Shown here in pieces: positions 1 to 6,588 of a stretch of 9,671 bases of DNA. The stretch covers positions 1-9,671 of the forward strand of contig CAMCFW010000053.1 of assembly GCA_945874195.1 (NCBI GenBank), in the 5' to 3' direction. Below the pieces are notes generated by a model. It did not search any database. It was not told where the DNA came from and was given only the letters and a program-made list of their open reading frames with translations. A program made the translations under genes and the position numbers. Positions within the stretch are counted from its first letter, which is position 1. The number at the start of each line of letters is the position of its first letter. The stretch comes from Chryseobacterium gleum. GTDB lineage: Bacteria > Bacteroidota > Bacteroidia > UBA10329.

Positions 1-1
1 G

Positions 2-439
2 GCGAAAGACCTGAAGGTGAGCGTGGCCGAATTGCTGGGCAACGAGGCATTGGTCAGCGCCATTGACCTGAGCAAGTATGTCTCGGACGATGTCGGCCTG
101 CCCACGCTACACGACATCCGCGAAGAACTCCTGAAACCGGGCCGCGACCCAAGGCGCATCATCAAGCTGTTTGAGTTCGATGAGCACATCAAGTCCATCA
201 ACGACCTGATTCCCGGCATGGAACTGCCCGGCATCGTCACCAACATCACGGCCTTTGGGGCTTTTGTGGACGTGGGCGCCAAGCAGGACGGGCTGGTTCA
301 TGTGTCACAACTGGCCGACCGGTTCATCAAAGAACCTACCGAAGCAGTGTCGGTGCATCAGCACGTCAGGGTGCGAGTGTTGGAAGTGGATGTGGCGCGG
401 AAACGGATCGCGCTGAGCATGAAAGGGCTTAACGGATAA
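2..439 (+). CDS. tex: Tex-family transcription accessory protein, C-terminal fragment with S1 domain
   Basis: This is the 3' end of a gene that begins outside the window. The reading frame is open from base 2 and ends at TAA 437-439, leaving 145 residues. The GTG at base 17 lies inside the frame and is not a credible start. The first part (AKDLKVSVAELLGN, then a helical stretch ending in DPRRIIKLFEFDEHIKSIND) matches the helical region just before the S1 domain of Tex/YhgF proteins. Residues about 72-142 of the fragment form an S1 RNA-binding domain, with the typical G-x-V-x-x-I-x-x-F-G-A-F-V-D-V-G core, then DGLVHVSQL, and a closing V-D-x-x-R-K-R-I-A-L-S-M strand. Tex proteins are cytoplasmic nucleic-acid-binding proteins of about 700-800 residues that influence transcription. 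The stop overlaps the convergent surface-protein gene by 11 bp. The family call is firm; the rest of the protein cannot be judged here. Confidence 0.93.
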   Translation, partial: AKDLKVSVAELLGNEALVSAIDLSKYVSDDVGLPTLHDIREELLKPGRDPRRIIKLFEFDEHIKSINDLIPGMELPGIVTNITAFGAFVDVGAKQDGLVHVSQLADRFIKEPTEAVSVHQHVRVRVLEVDVARKRIALSMKGLNG

Positions 440-3400
440 GCGATACGGTGCCGAGTTTTTTCAATTGTCTTCCGCGAAAATCTTCGTAAATGACCTGATA
501 GACATATAATCCACTCTTTACCTCTTTGCCGGTTTTACCATCTGTTCCATTCCAACCTACCATAATGTCATCAGTGAAGAACAATTGCTTTCCCCATCGA
601 TCGAAAACCCTGAAATCGATAGCAAAAATATCCGCCCCATAAGCATAGAACACATCGTTGATGCGGTCTCGATCGGGCGTAAATGCAGATGGCACATAGA
701 GAGTGGTAAACGGAGAGACGAAAATTGAATCGCGTATTGAATCGGTGCAGCCGAAGGTGTTGGTTACCGTGAGTGTGATGACATGGTAGCCTGTGTCAGG
801 AAATAAATGACTTGGGTCTTGTTCGTCTGATAGGCCCGAGAAGTCACCGAAATCCCAACTCCAAGATATTGCATTCAGGCTTAGGTCTTCAAATTGAATG
901 AGCGGTTCAAGTGCCGAGGTATAATCGGGGGTGGCCAAATAAAGTGGTGTCGGCTTCGGATTGACGGTTATACTGATACTTCCAGTCGCTGAACAATTCC
1001 CAAGTGTAACAATAAGGCTTACATCGTAGATTCCGGGGGTCGCGTACAGTTCAGTTGGGTTTTGAACAGTAGAGGTCTGACCATTTCCGAAAGACCAAGA
1101 ATAACCTACTCCGGTTGAAGGAACCGAAAGGTTGATGAAATTCGTGGTGTCATCAAGACAAACGTCTTCCCCCGCTAAAATTACTGTCGGGACAGGTTCC
1201 ACGTTTACAGTAGTGACATTCGTATTCACGCAGCCATTCGCGTCTGTTCCAGTAACGGTGTAATTTATGGTTGCCGTTGGTGTAGAAACAGGATTCGAAA
1301 TGGTTGAACCACTCAAACCTGTGGCCGGAGACCAAACGTAGCTGACCGCCCCGGTTGCATTCAGATTGACACTTTCGCCAAGACAAACTGGTCCGTAAGT
1401 GCCAGCATCAACGTTTGGAAGCGCATGAACATTGGCCACGATCGTTTCTGTTGTGGTACAATTTGTATTCGAGACCGCATAGGAAAGCGTGAAACTACCC
1501 ACACCGGCAGACGATGGCGAAAAGATCCCTGTCGGGTTGGTTACTCCGGTGCCGGTCCATGTTCCCCCCGCAGGAGTGAATCCGCTGAGTGTAACATCCG
1601 GTCCATCGATGCAGTTGTCAATGTCCGATCCTGGATCGACTGTCGGGGCAGGAATGATGACCGTGGCAATGGCCGCACTGGCAACGCTGGTGCAGCCAAG
1701 GTCGGTTGCTTCGACCATGATGCTGTTTCCGGTTGCCAGGCCCGTTGTTGTCCAAGATGCTGATGCGGAATTCTGCACAGTAGTTGCTCCGTCAAAGAAC
1801 TCATAACTATCTATTCCGGCCGGGTTGGCGGTGAATGTGATAGACTCTCCCTGGCAGATCTCGTTGTCAGGATCCGAACTGCTCAACGTGACCGAAGGAT
1901 ATGGATTCACCGTGGTGGTTATCACATTGCTTGCATCGCTCACACAACCGTCCACACTTGTTCCAATAACTGAAACAGAGGTTCCGGTCACAAGCGAACT
2001 TGGCTGATAAATGTTCGATGCTCCCGTTTGAACTGAGGCCACACCTTCGAAAAATTCATAATCGGCCAATCCCAACGGAAGCGCGGTGAATATGACATTA
2101 TCCCCTACACAAATACTATTGTCAAGGTCAGAACTGACTACGGTGACGGTTGGTATCGGGTTTACTTGTGTAACGATCGCATTGCTCGCTGTACTCGGAC
2201 AGCCATTGTCTGTTGCTACCACCGTGATGCTGTTGTTTACTGGAACGGTGCCGAATAGGATGGCGCTTGCCCCGTTTTGAAGAGATGCTAAGCCATTGAA
2301 GAACTCATAATTGTCCAATCCGGCCGGGCTAGCAGTGAACGTGATGGTTTCGCCTGCACAGATCTCATTGTCCGGGTCATCCGATGTCAACGAAACCGTT
2401 GGAATCGGGTTAACGGTCGGAACGATCGTATCGCTCGGATTGGCGAAGCAACTTCCAACAAATGCCTCTACATAAATGCTATCTCCCTGTTGGATAGATG
2501 AACTTGTGAATACGTTAATCGCCCCATTCTGAACCGAAAGTCCGTTGATGAAAAACTCGTAATTATCATAAGTTGAAGGATTAACGGTAAACGTAATGGG
2601 GTCGCCATCGCAAATGGATGTGGTGCTTGCCGTTAGCGACACATCATAAATGTTGGCCTGAACGGTCACCTGGGTAGAATCCGTAACTGGACCGCAGCAC
2701 GCAGTAAGCACGGTCACCTTCACCCAATAAGTTCCAGGTATACTGAAGTACACATCGGTTGTTGTTGTAATGTTCGGGCCTGATTCGGTGGCCGGGTTGG
2801 CCGCAGGACCAAAATCCCAGTCGTATTGGCTTCCGACCAATGTGGTTGAGAATTGATTGGGACATCCCGCATCCACTGTTCCATTTGCAGGAGTTATGGT
2901 CGGCAAGGTCGGCCCACTGTTGAAAATGCCGATGAAATCCGTGAAGGTTATCCCATTGAAAGTAATAGTTCTGCGTCCAGTGGTGGGATAGGTCACCGCG
3001 ATCGGGCCGCTGCCGTTTGCAGTTTGTGGATTTGCCCCTGATCCAAAGTTCCAAGCCCCTGATCCAGTTGCTGAAAATGTGACCTCCGAGTTTGTGCATC
3101 CGTAATTGTCCACAGAGATAATGGGTGGATTTCCTGGAACTGCTACAATTCCTGAAGAGGTGACGGGTGTTCCCGCGCCTTGTTGTTCCAAGGGAGAAGA
3201 TGGCCCTGTGGCACCTGTTCCGCCCGGCCCGCCTGCGCCCCCTGCACCACCTGCTCCACCAGCCGCACCATTGCTGATTCCACATCCGTAACCTGGTCCG
3301 CCAGCACCACTGGCACCACCAGCGCCTCCTGCGCCTCCTGCACCTCCAATTCCTCCGACCCCACCGGGGCCAGCGTTCAAAAAGCAATCGGTTATTGCGC

Positions 3401-4508
3401 CACCAGCACCATTGCTCCACAGGAAAATTGCAAATGAACCACCGCCACCGGTACCGCCAATGCCGCCACCGCCACCGAAGCCGCCACCGCCACCGCCACC
3501 ACCGCTGCCGCCTACTTCATCCTGTCCGTTCTGTTGGCGACCTGCGCCACCGCCACCGCCACCGCCACCGCAGCCGTCTCCGCCTGCTGTGCCGTTTCCG
3601 CCAGGCCCGCCAAGTGTGTAGTAACCCGCTGCGAATGCTCCAGGCCCACCGATAGTTCCTACGCTTCCAGCAGTTCCTGCGCCACCAGTCAGACCGGCTG
3701 TCGGGGCAGAACCACCACAGCCGCTATTATTGCTTGTTCCAAACAGACCACAACCGCATGCGGGGCCATCGCCAGTATTTCCACCTGCCCCACCGCAGGC
3801 ACCGACTCCGGCTGAACCGTTCGATGTTGCGTTCGGGCTATGCCTTGCTCCTGAACCCCCGTTTCCACCGACACTTCCTCCTGCTCCACCGACCCCACCT
3901 GGAGGAGGAGCGTTCTCATATCCCCATGGTAATCCCGCAGCGCCAGCAGCCCCGGCAACTCCTAAAGCCCCCGGTGTTCCGGGCAAACCGGATCCACCAG
4001 CCCCAGTCGTCACCTCACATCGAACGATATTGTAGTTGGTGCAGGCGTTGAGATAGATTCCGTAGACAGAAATTCCGGCAGCAGGAGCCGGGGCTACCGT
4101 TATCGTGAGATCCTGAAGTCGGAATCCTGTAGCCATTAGTCCCGCAAAACCCACTAACGCGTTGGCCGGAGTGGGCAATACGCCATTGGCATCGCGAGCC
4201 AAGATGGTCGGGGTTCCGTTGCTCTTTATCCAGGTTCCAATAGTGAAGCCGCCTTCTATGGTAATGTTGTTGGGGATACTGATGGTGCTCGTAATAGGGT
4301 ACGTTCCAGACGCCAGCCAGAGCACATTATTCGTGGGATTTGCAAGCGTAAGTGCATGCGTTAACGAAGCTGGATTTGCCCGTGTACCTGTGAGTCCGCC
4401 CGCAGCGCCTGAAGGGGACACGTAGATGATGCCGCACTCTTGTCCCTGTGCGGACAATACCAACAGCAAAAGGAATGATAAGTAGAAAAGCGACCTAAGT
4501 GGTTGCAT
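429..4508 (-). CDS. Giant secreted surface protein: beta-helix with Gly-rich insertions, PKD/Ig-like repeats, T9SS C-terminal domain
   Basis: A 1359-residue exported protein with ATG at 4508-4506 and TAA at 431-429. Residues 1-22 are a signal peptide, with likely cleavage at A-Q-G|Q. Residues about 25-445 resemble a DUF1565/pectin-lyase-like parallel beta-helix (IYVSPSG near the start, then NITIEGGF), interrupted by glycine-rich blocks at about 173-357 and 384-445. PKD-like domains follow, with W486-N-F-G and W564-D-F-G cores. Four tandem Ig-like repeats cover about 620-953, with YEFF at Y650, Y734, Y817 and Y902. Two more Ig-like domains (about 954-1105) and two PKD domains (W1138-S-F-G and W1218-D-F-G-D) follow. 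The last 90 or so residues match the gliding-motility-associated CTD, including F1276-T-P-x-x-D-x-x-N-D and FRVFDRWGKQLF, the signal used by the type IX secretion system. It is probably an adhesin or surface-matrix protein. I see no catalytic motif, so an enzymatic role is not supported, and the ligand is unknown. Confidence 0.92.
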   Translation of the reverse strand: MQPLRSLFYLSFLLLLVLSAQGQECGIIYVSPSGAAGGLTGTRANPASLTHALTLANPTNNVLWLASGTYPITSTISIPNNITIEGGFTIGTWIKSNGTPTILARDANGVLPTPANALVGFAGLMATGFRLQDLTITVAPAPAAGISVYGIYLNACTNYNIVRCEVTTGAGGSGLPGTPGALGVAGAAGAAGLPWGYENAPPPGGVGGAGGSVGGNGGSGARHSPNATSNGSAGVGACGGAGGNTGDGPACGCGLFGTSNNSGCGGSAPTAGLTGGAGTAGSVGTIGGPGAFAAGYYTLGGPGGNGTAGGDGCGGGGGGGGAGRQQNGQDEVGGSGGGGGGGGFGGGGGIGGTGGGGSFAIFLWSNGAGGAITDCFLNAGPGGVGGIGGAGGAGGAGGASGAGGPGYGCGISNGAAGGAGGAGGAGGPGGTGATGPSSPLEQQGAGTPVTSSGIVAVPGNPPIISVDNYGCTNSEVTFSATGSGAWNFGSGANPQTANGSGPIAVTYPTTGRRTITFNGITFTDFIGIFNSGPTLPTITPANGTVDAGCPNQFSTTLVGSQYDWDFGPAANPATESGPNITTTTDVYFSIPGTYWVKVTVLTACCGPVTDSTQVTVQANIYDVSLTASTTSICDGDPITFTVNPSTYDNYEFFINGLSVQNGAINVFTSSSIQQGDSIYVEAFVGSCFANPSDTIVPTVNPIPTVSLTSDDPDNEICAGETITFTASPAGLDNYEFFNGLASLQNGASAILFGTVPVNNSITVVATDNGCPSTASNAIVTQVNPIPTVTVVSSDLDNSICVGDNVIFTALPLGLADYEFFEGVASVQTGASNIYQPSSLVTGTSVSVIGTSVDGCVSDASNVITTTVNPYPSVTLSSSDPDNEICQGESITFTANPAGIDSYEFFDGATTVQNSASASWTTTGLATGNSIMVEATDLGCTSVASAAIATVIIPAPTVDPGSDIDNCIDGPDVTLSGFTPAGGTWTGTGVTNPTGIFSPSSAGVGSFTLSYAVSNTNCTTTETIVANVHALPNVDAGTYGPVCLGESVNLNATGAVSYVWSPATGLSGSTISNPVSTPTATINYTVTGTDANGCVNTNVTTVNVEPVPTVILAGEDVCLDDTTNFINLSVPSTGVGYSWSFGNGQTSTVQNPTELYATPGIYDVSLIVTLGNCSATGSISITVNPKPTPLYLATPDYTSALEPLIQFEDLSLNAISWSWDFGDFSGLSDEQDPSHLFPDTGYHVITLTVTNTFGCTDSIRDSIFVSPFTTLYVPSAFTPDRDRINDVFYAYGADIFAIDFRVFDRWGKQLFFTDDIMVGWNGTDGKTGKEVKSGLYVYQVIYEDFRGRQLKKLGTVSLIR
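1650..2651 (-). repeat. Four tandem Ig-like protein repeats of about 84 codons
   Basis: Inside the surface-protein gene, four units of 83-85 residues follow one another: about 620-702 (2403-2651), 703-785 (2154-2402), 786-870 (1899-2153) and 871-953 (1650-1898). Each has a pattern of I-C-x-G-[ED/DP/DN/ES]-x-[IV]-x-F-T near the start, a YEFF motif in the middle (Y650, Y734, Y817, Y902), then Q-[NT]-[GS]-A and a C-x-S-x-A-S-like end; the units 703-785 and 786-870 and the start of 871 are joined by N-P-x-P linkers. The first unit is the most divergent. Repeats of this type are common in Bacteroidota secreted adhesins. Unit boundaries are my estimate. Confidence 0.8.
3170..4010 (-). repeat. Glycine-rich low-complexity coding region with CCACCG-type hexanucleotide repeats
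   Basis: In the surface-protein frame this stretch encodes mostly G-G-x and G-x-x triplets (roughly residues 167-447), with short Asn/Ser/Cys-containing breaks. On the + strand it is a cytosine-rich, guanine-poor tract. The densest parts are CCACCG/CCGCCA hexamer runs at about 3458-3512 and 3546-3573. The pattern follows from alternating GGT and GGC glycine codons in the minus-strand gene. The central break at residues 358-383 (about 3360-3437) returns to ordinary sequence and encodes a beta-helix rung. This explains the proline-rich and Trp/Arg-rich open frames in the same interval, which are shadows. Confidence 0.9.
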
Positions 4509-4717
4509 GGAGGGGTCCTAGGGTTTCAGTACGCAACAATTACGCACTGGTTGTCTGACGCAAATTACAAAAATGCCCGTTCGCCTCCTCCTAGACCGGT
4601 TCTTCGATTGTTCATTTAGGCAGCTATCAAATATCTGTGGTGGATAACATTCCATCGTATGGGCATATCTGCCCCACCATGGAGATAATTTTGGTCTGTA
4701 AATAAAACACGAAAGTC
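4509..4717. promoter_or_regulatory. Divergent intergenic region between surface-protein and OmpA-like genes
   Basis: These 209 bp must carry the promoters of both divergent genes. On the + strand, TAATTTTG at 4686-4693 fits the Bacteroidota -7 consensus TAnnTTTG and lies 24 bases before the OmpA-like ATG. I see no clear TTG-type -33 element at the expected distance upstream. On the minus strand the nearest match is TAATTTGC (complement of 4560-4567), one base short of the consensus spacing and about 52 bases before the surface-protein ATG. An imperfect inverted repeat (4632-4643 with 4674-4687) runs into the + strand -7-like box. The promoter calls rest on motif matching only. Confidence 0.4.
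4686..4693 (+). promoter_or_regulatory. Possible -7 promoter element (TAnnTTTG) for the OmpA-like lipoprotein gene
   Basis: TAATTTTG matches all six specified positions of the Bacteroidota -7 box. Transcription starting a few bases downstream would leave a leader of roughly 15-18 nt with no Shine-Dalgarno sequence, which is normal for the phylum. No good -33 box is visible 17-23 bp upstream, so this is a weak call. Confidence 0.35.
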
Positions 4718-5653
4718 ATGATCGGTAATAGAATCAATGGTATCCTTTTAGCAGTTGCGGCAACCGCGATGATTTCCTCTTGCGCGTCCGTAAAACCGTG
4801 TGGTGAACCGTATACAGAAGGCCAGCAGTTCTTCCAGTCAAAGAAATTCAAAGAGGCTGTAGTTGAACGGGACTCACTGTGTGTCAGAACATCTGATCTG
4901 GAAGGAACCCTCAAAGCAACAGAGAGCGACCTTGCCAAGACCAAAGAACAGCTTGAATCGACCCAGAAGCAAGTGGCCGACCTGAATCAGGAGGTGACGA
5001 ACGGTAAGACGGCCTATGACCAATTGAAGCTGTCATCGGGTGCGCAGGTTGCAGGATTGAGCAGCGATCTGGCAGCCAAACAGAAGGAGTTGGAGGAGAA
5101 GGAAACAACACTTCGGAACCGCGAGGAGCGATTGAAAGCGCTGGAGGAGATCGTGAAGAAACAGGACGAGCTGATGAATGCACTTTCCAAGCGGGTGAAA
5201 GATGCGTTGATGGGATTTGATGCGGACGAATTGAGCGTTGAAATGCGCGATGGAAAAGTGTATGTATCCATGAGCGACAAGCTGTTGTTCAAATCGGGTA
5301 GCGATGTGGTGGAGCCCAAAGGAGTTGAGGCGCTTCAGAAGATCGCGCAGGTAATGATAAAGAATACCGACATCAGCATGGCGATCGAGGGTCACACGGA
5401 CAGCATTCCGATCAGTACGAACCGGTTCAAGGACAACTGGGACCTAAGCGTGGCGCGTTCGGTTTCTGTGGTCAGATTGCTTCAGGGAAAAGGGGTTGAC
5501 CCGCAACGGATAACAGCTTCGGGTAAAGGCGAACATACACCAAGGGGCGACAATTCAACCAAGGAGGGCCGCGCTAAGAACAGGCGTACCGATATTGTAC
5601 TTACTCCAAAACTGAACGAACTGATGCAGCTGTTGGGTCAGTACTCGAACTGA
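4718..5653 (+). CDS. OmpA-family outer-membrane lipoprotein with coiled-coil stalk
   Basis: A 311-residue protein with ATG at 4718 and TGA ending at 5653. Residues 1-21 are a lipoprotein signal peptide with lipobox I-S-S-C22, so it is probably acylated and sent to the outer membrane. Residues about 45-160 are rich in heptad-like E/K/Q/L sequence and are predicted to form a long coiled coil that could span the periplasm. Residues about 183-297 are an OmpA C-terminal peptidoglycan-binding domain, with LLFKSGSDVV, EGHTDSIPI (224-232), N240-W-D-L-S-x-x-R247, ITASGKGEHTP and NRRTDIVL near the end. Such proteins tether the outer membrane to the cell wall; some are annotated as MotB-like, but there is no transmembrane motor segment here. 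There is no Shine-Dalgarno sequence, only an A-rich leader. The 3' end overlaps the convergent SGNH gene by 16 bp. The domain calls are firm; the specific role is inferred. Confidence 0.92.
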   Translation: MIGNRINGILLAVAATAMISSCASVKPCGEPYTEGQQFFQSKKFKEAVVERDSLCVRTSDLEGTLKATESDLAKTKEQLESTQKQVADLNQEVTNGKTAYDQLKLSSGAQVAGLSSDLAAKQKELEEKETTLRNREERLKALEEIVKKQDELMNALSKRVKDALMGFDADELSVEMRDGKVYVSMSDKLLFKSGSDVVEPKGVEALQKIAQVMIKNTDISMAIEGHTDSIPISTNRFKDNWDLSVARSVSVVRLLQGKGVDPQRITASGKGEHTPRGDNSTKEGRAKNRRTDIVLTPKLNELMQLLGQYSN

Positions 5654-6585
5654 GAAAGTTGATTGAAAAGGTAAGGGGTGAGTTCGGCCGCACCGTCCCG
5701 GTTCAAGTGTCCGGGATCGAAGTAATTTGACGGCTTCTGAAGGATTGAATCAGGCGGCAGCCAAAGGGGCGCCAACTGCGTCAATCGGTCTTTGAAAACG
5801 GGATAATCAACGGGTCTTCCGTAGCTGTTTATGAATAAGAATGATAGACGAACGTTCCGTTCCTGACACAATCTGACGATGTGATCTAGACATTCCCAGT
5901 AAAGATGCAGGCTGATGTTGTCCTGCACGGATGGCGCGCGCAAGGGGTCTTTTTTCGACCAATTGTCCTTCGTCTTTTCCATTTCCGTCAAGTCGGCCAA
6001 ATGAGGGTTGTTTCCAAACCCGAAAAGTGTTGTGTCCACATTATAGTCGGTGTCCGGAACCAACTGATGCCGCACGTGATCCAGTCTCGTGGTGAGTCCG
6101 AGCAACAGGTCAGCAGGATAACCTTGATAAAGTCTGGTTGGCGGGTCGATCAATAGACCGGCAGAAGCAAGATGTCCGTAGATCGGGTGGCTTGCGAGTG
6201 GTGGCCGCGGCAATACCTCGATCACGATATGCTTGGGTTTGCGGTGCGCGATCAGTTCCTCTACAAACAGCACGTTCAAAGTAGCCCCCAATCGGCAATA
6301 ACCCAAGTTGACCACGTTGACGGGTTTTCCCGAATGGTCAGAGATCATGGTGGTCAACGCTCGGTCGTCCACCGCATTCCAAGTGGCAGAGGTGCCAAGG
6401 AACGCCACGTCTATCGGTTCGGGGTTCGCGAACATGCGATCATGCACCCACGTTCCGTGACCCGAACAATCGCCCTTGATGTAGGAGTAGGCGAACTTCC
6501 TATCGAGCGGAACGCAGAACAGTACGATGATGGCCAACACGACCGGGACACTTGCGATGAAGACATGTTTCAGGAATTTCTTCAT
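5638..6585 (-). CDS. SGNH/DltD-AlgJ-like membrane-anchored protein, partner of the MBOAT acyltransferase
   Basis: A 315-residue protein with ATG at 6585-6583 and TGA at 5640-5638. One N-terminal hydrophobic segment (about residues 8-26) would anchor it in the inner membrane with the rest in the periplasm. The sequence fits an SGNH-type hydrolase/acyltransferase: a block I-like A-F-L-G-T-S66-A-T-W-N70, a block II-like V-N-L-G-Y, and near the C-terminus D290-P-G-H293, the D-x-x-H pair. Ser66, Asp290 and His293 are the likely catalytic triad. The gene starts 3 nt after the stop of the MBOAT gene, so the two are almost certainly co-transcribed. In comparable pairs (AlgI/AlgJ, PatA/PatB, DltB/DltD) the MBOAT protein moves an acyl group across the membrane and the second protein works on the periplasmic side. 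Family membership is inferred from motifs; the substrate is unknown. It overlaps the convergent lipoprotein gene by 16 bp. Confidence 0.82.
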   Translation of the reverse strand: MKKFLKHVFIASVPVVLAIIVLFCVPLDRKFAYSYIKGDCSGHGTWVHDRMFANPEPIDVAFLGTSATWNAVDDRALTTMISDHSGKPVNVVNLGYCRLGATLNVLFVEELIAHRKPKHIVIEVLPRPPLASHPIYGHLASAGLLIDPPTRLYQGYPADLLLGLTTRLDHVRHQLVPDTDYNVDTTLFGFGNNPHLADLTEMEKTKDNWSKKDPLRAPSVQDNISLHLYWECLDHIVRLCQERNVRLSFLFINSYGRPVDYPVFKDRLTQLAPLWLPPDSILQKPSNYFDPGHLNRDGAAELTPYLFNQLSQFEY

Positions 6586-6588
6586 CGC

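Noticed and set aside
440..461. Possible terminator for tex just after its stop (T-run at 456-461)
   Set aside because: The only hairpin before the T-run is a 3-bp CGG/CCG with a 2-nt loop, too weak to support.
2644..3420. Minus-strand 258-codon open frame rich in Trp and Arg
   Set aside because: It is the neighbouring frame of the G-G-x coding region. Glycine codons read one base off give Trp/Arg, and the surface-protein frame is continuous through it.
3437..3620. CCACCG repeats as a possible CRISPR array or non-coding tandem repeat
   Set aside because: There are no unique spacers, the unit is only 3-6 bp, and the repeats are fully explained by glycine codons in the large gene.
3412..3621. 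Proline-rich plus-strand open frames over the glycine-rich region
   Set aside because: They are antisense reads of GGT/GGC glycine codons, with no start context, no domain and no conservation signal.
4560..4567. TAATTTGC on the minus strand as a promoter for the surface-protein gene
   Set aside because: It lacks one base of the TAnnTTTG spacing and has no -33 element upstream, so it is noted only in the intergenic entry.
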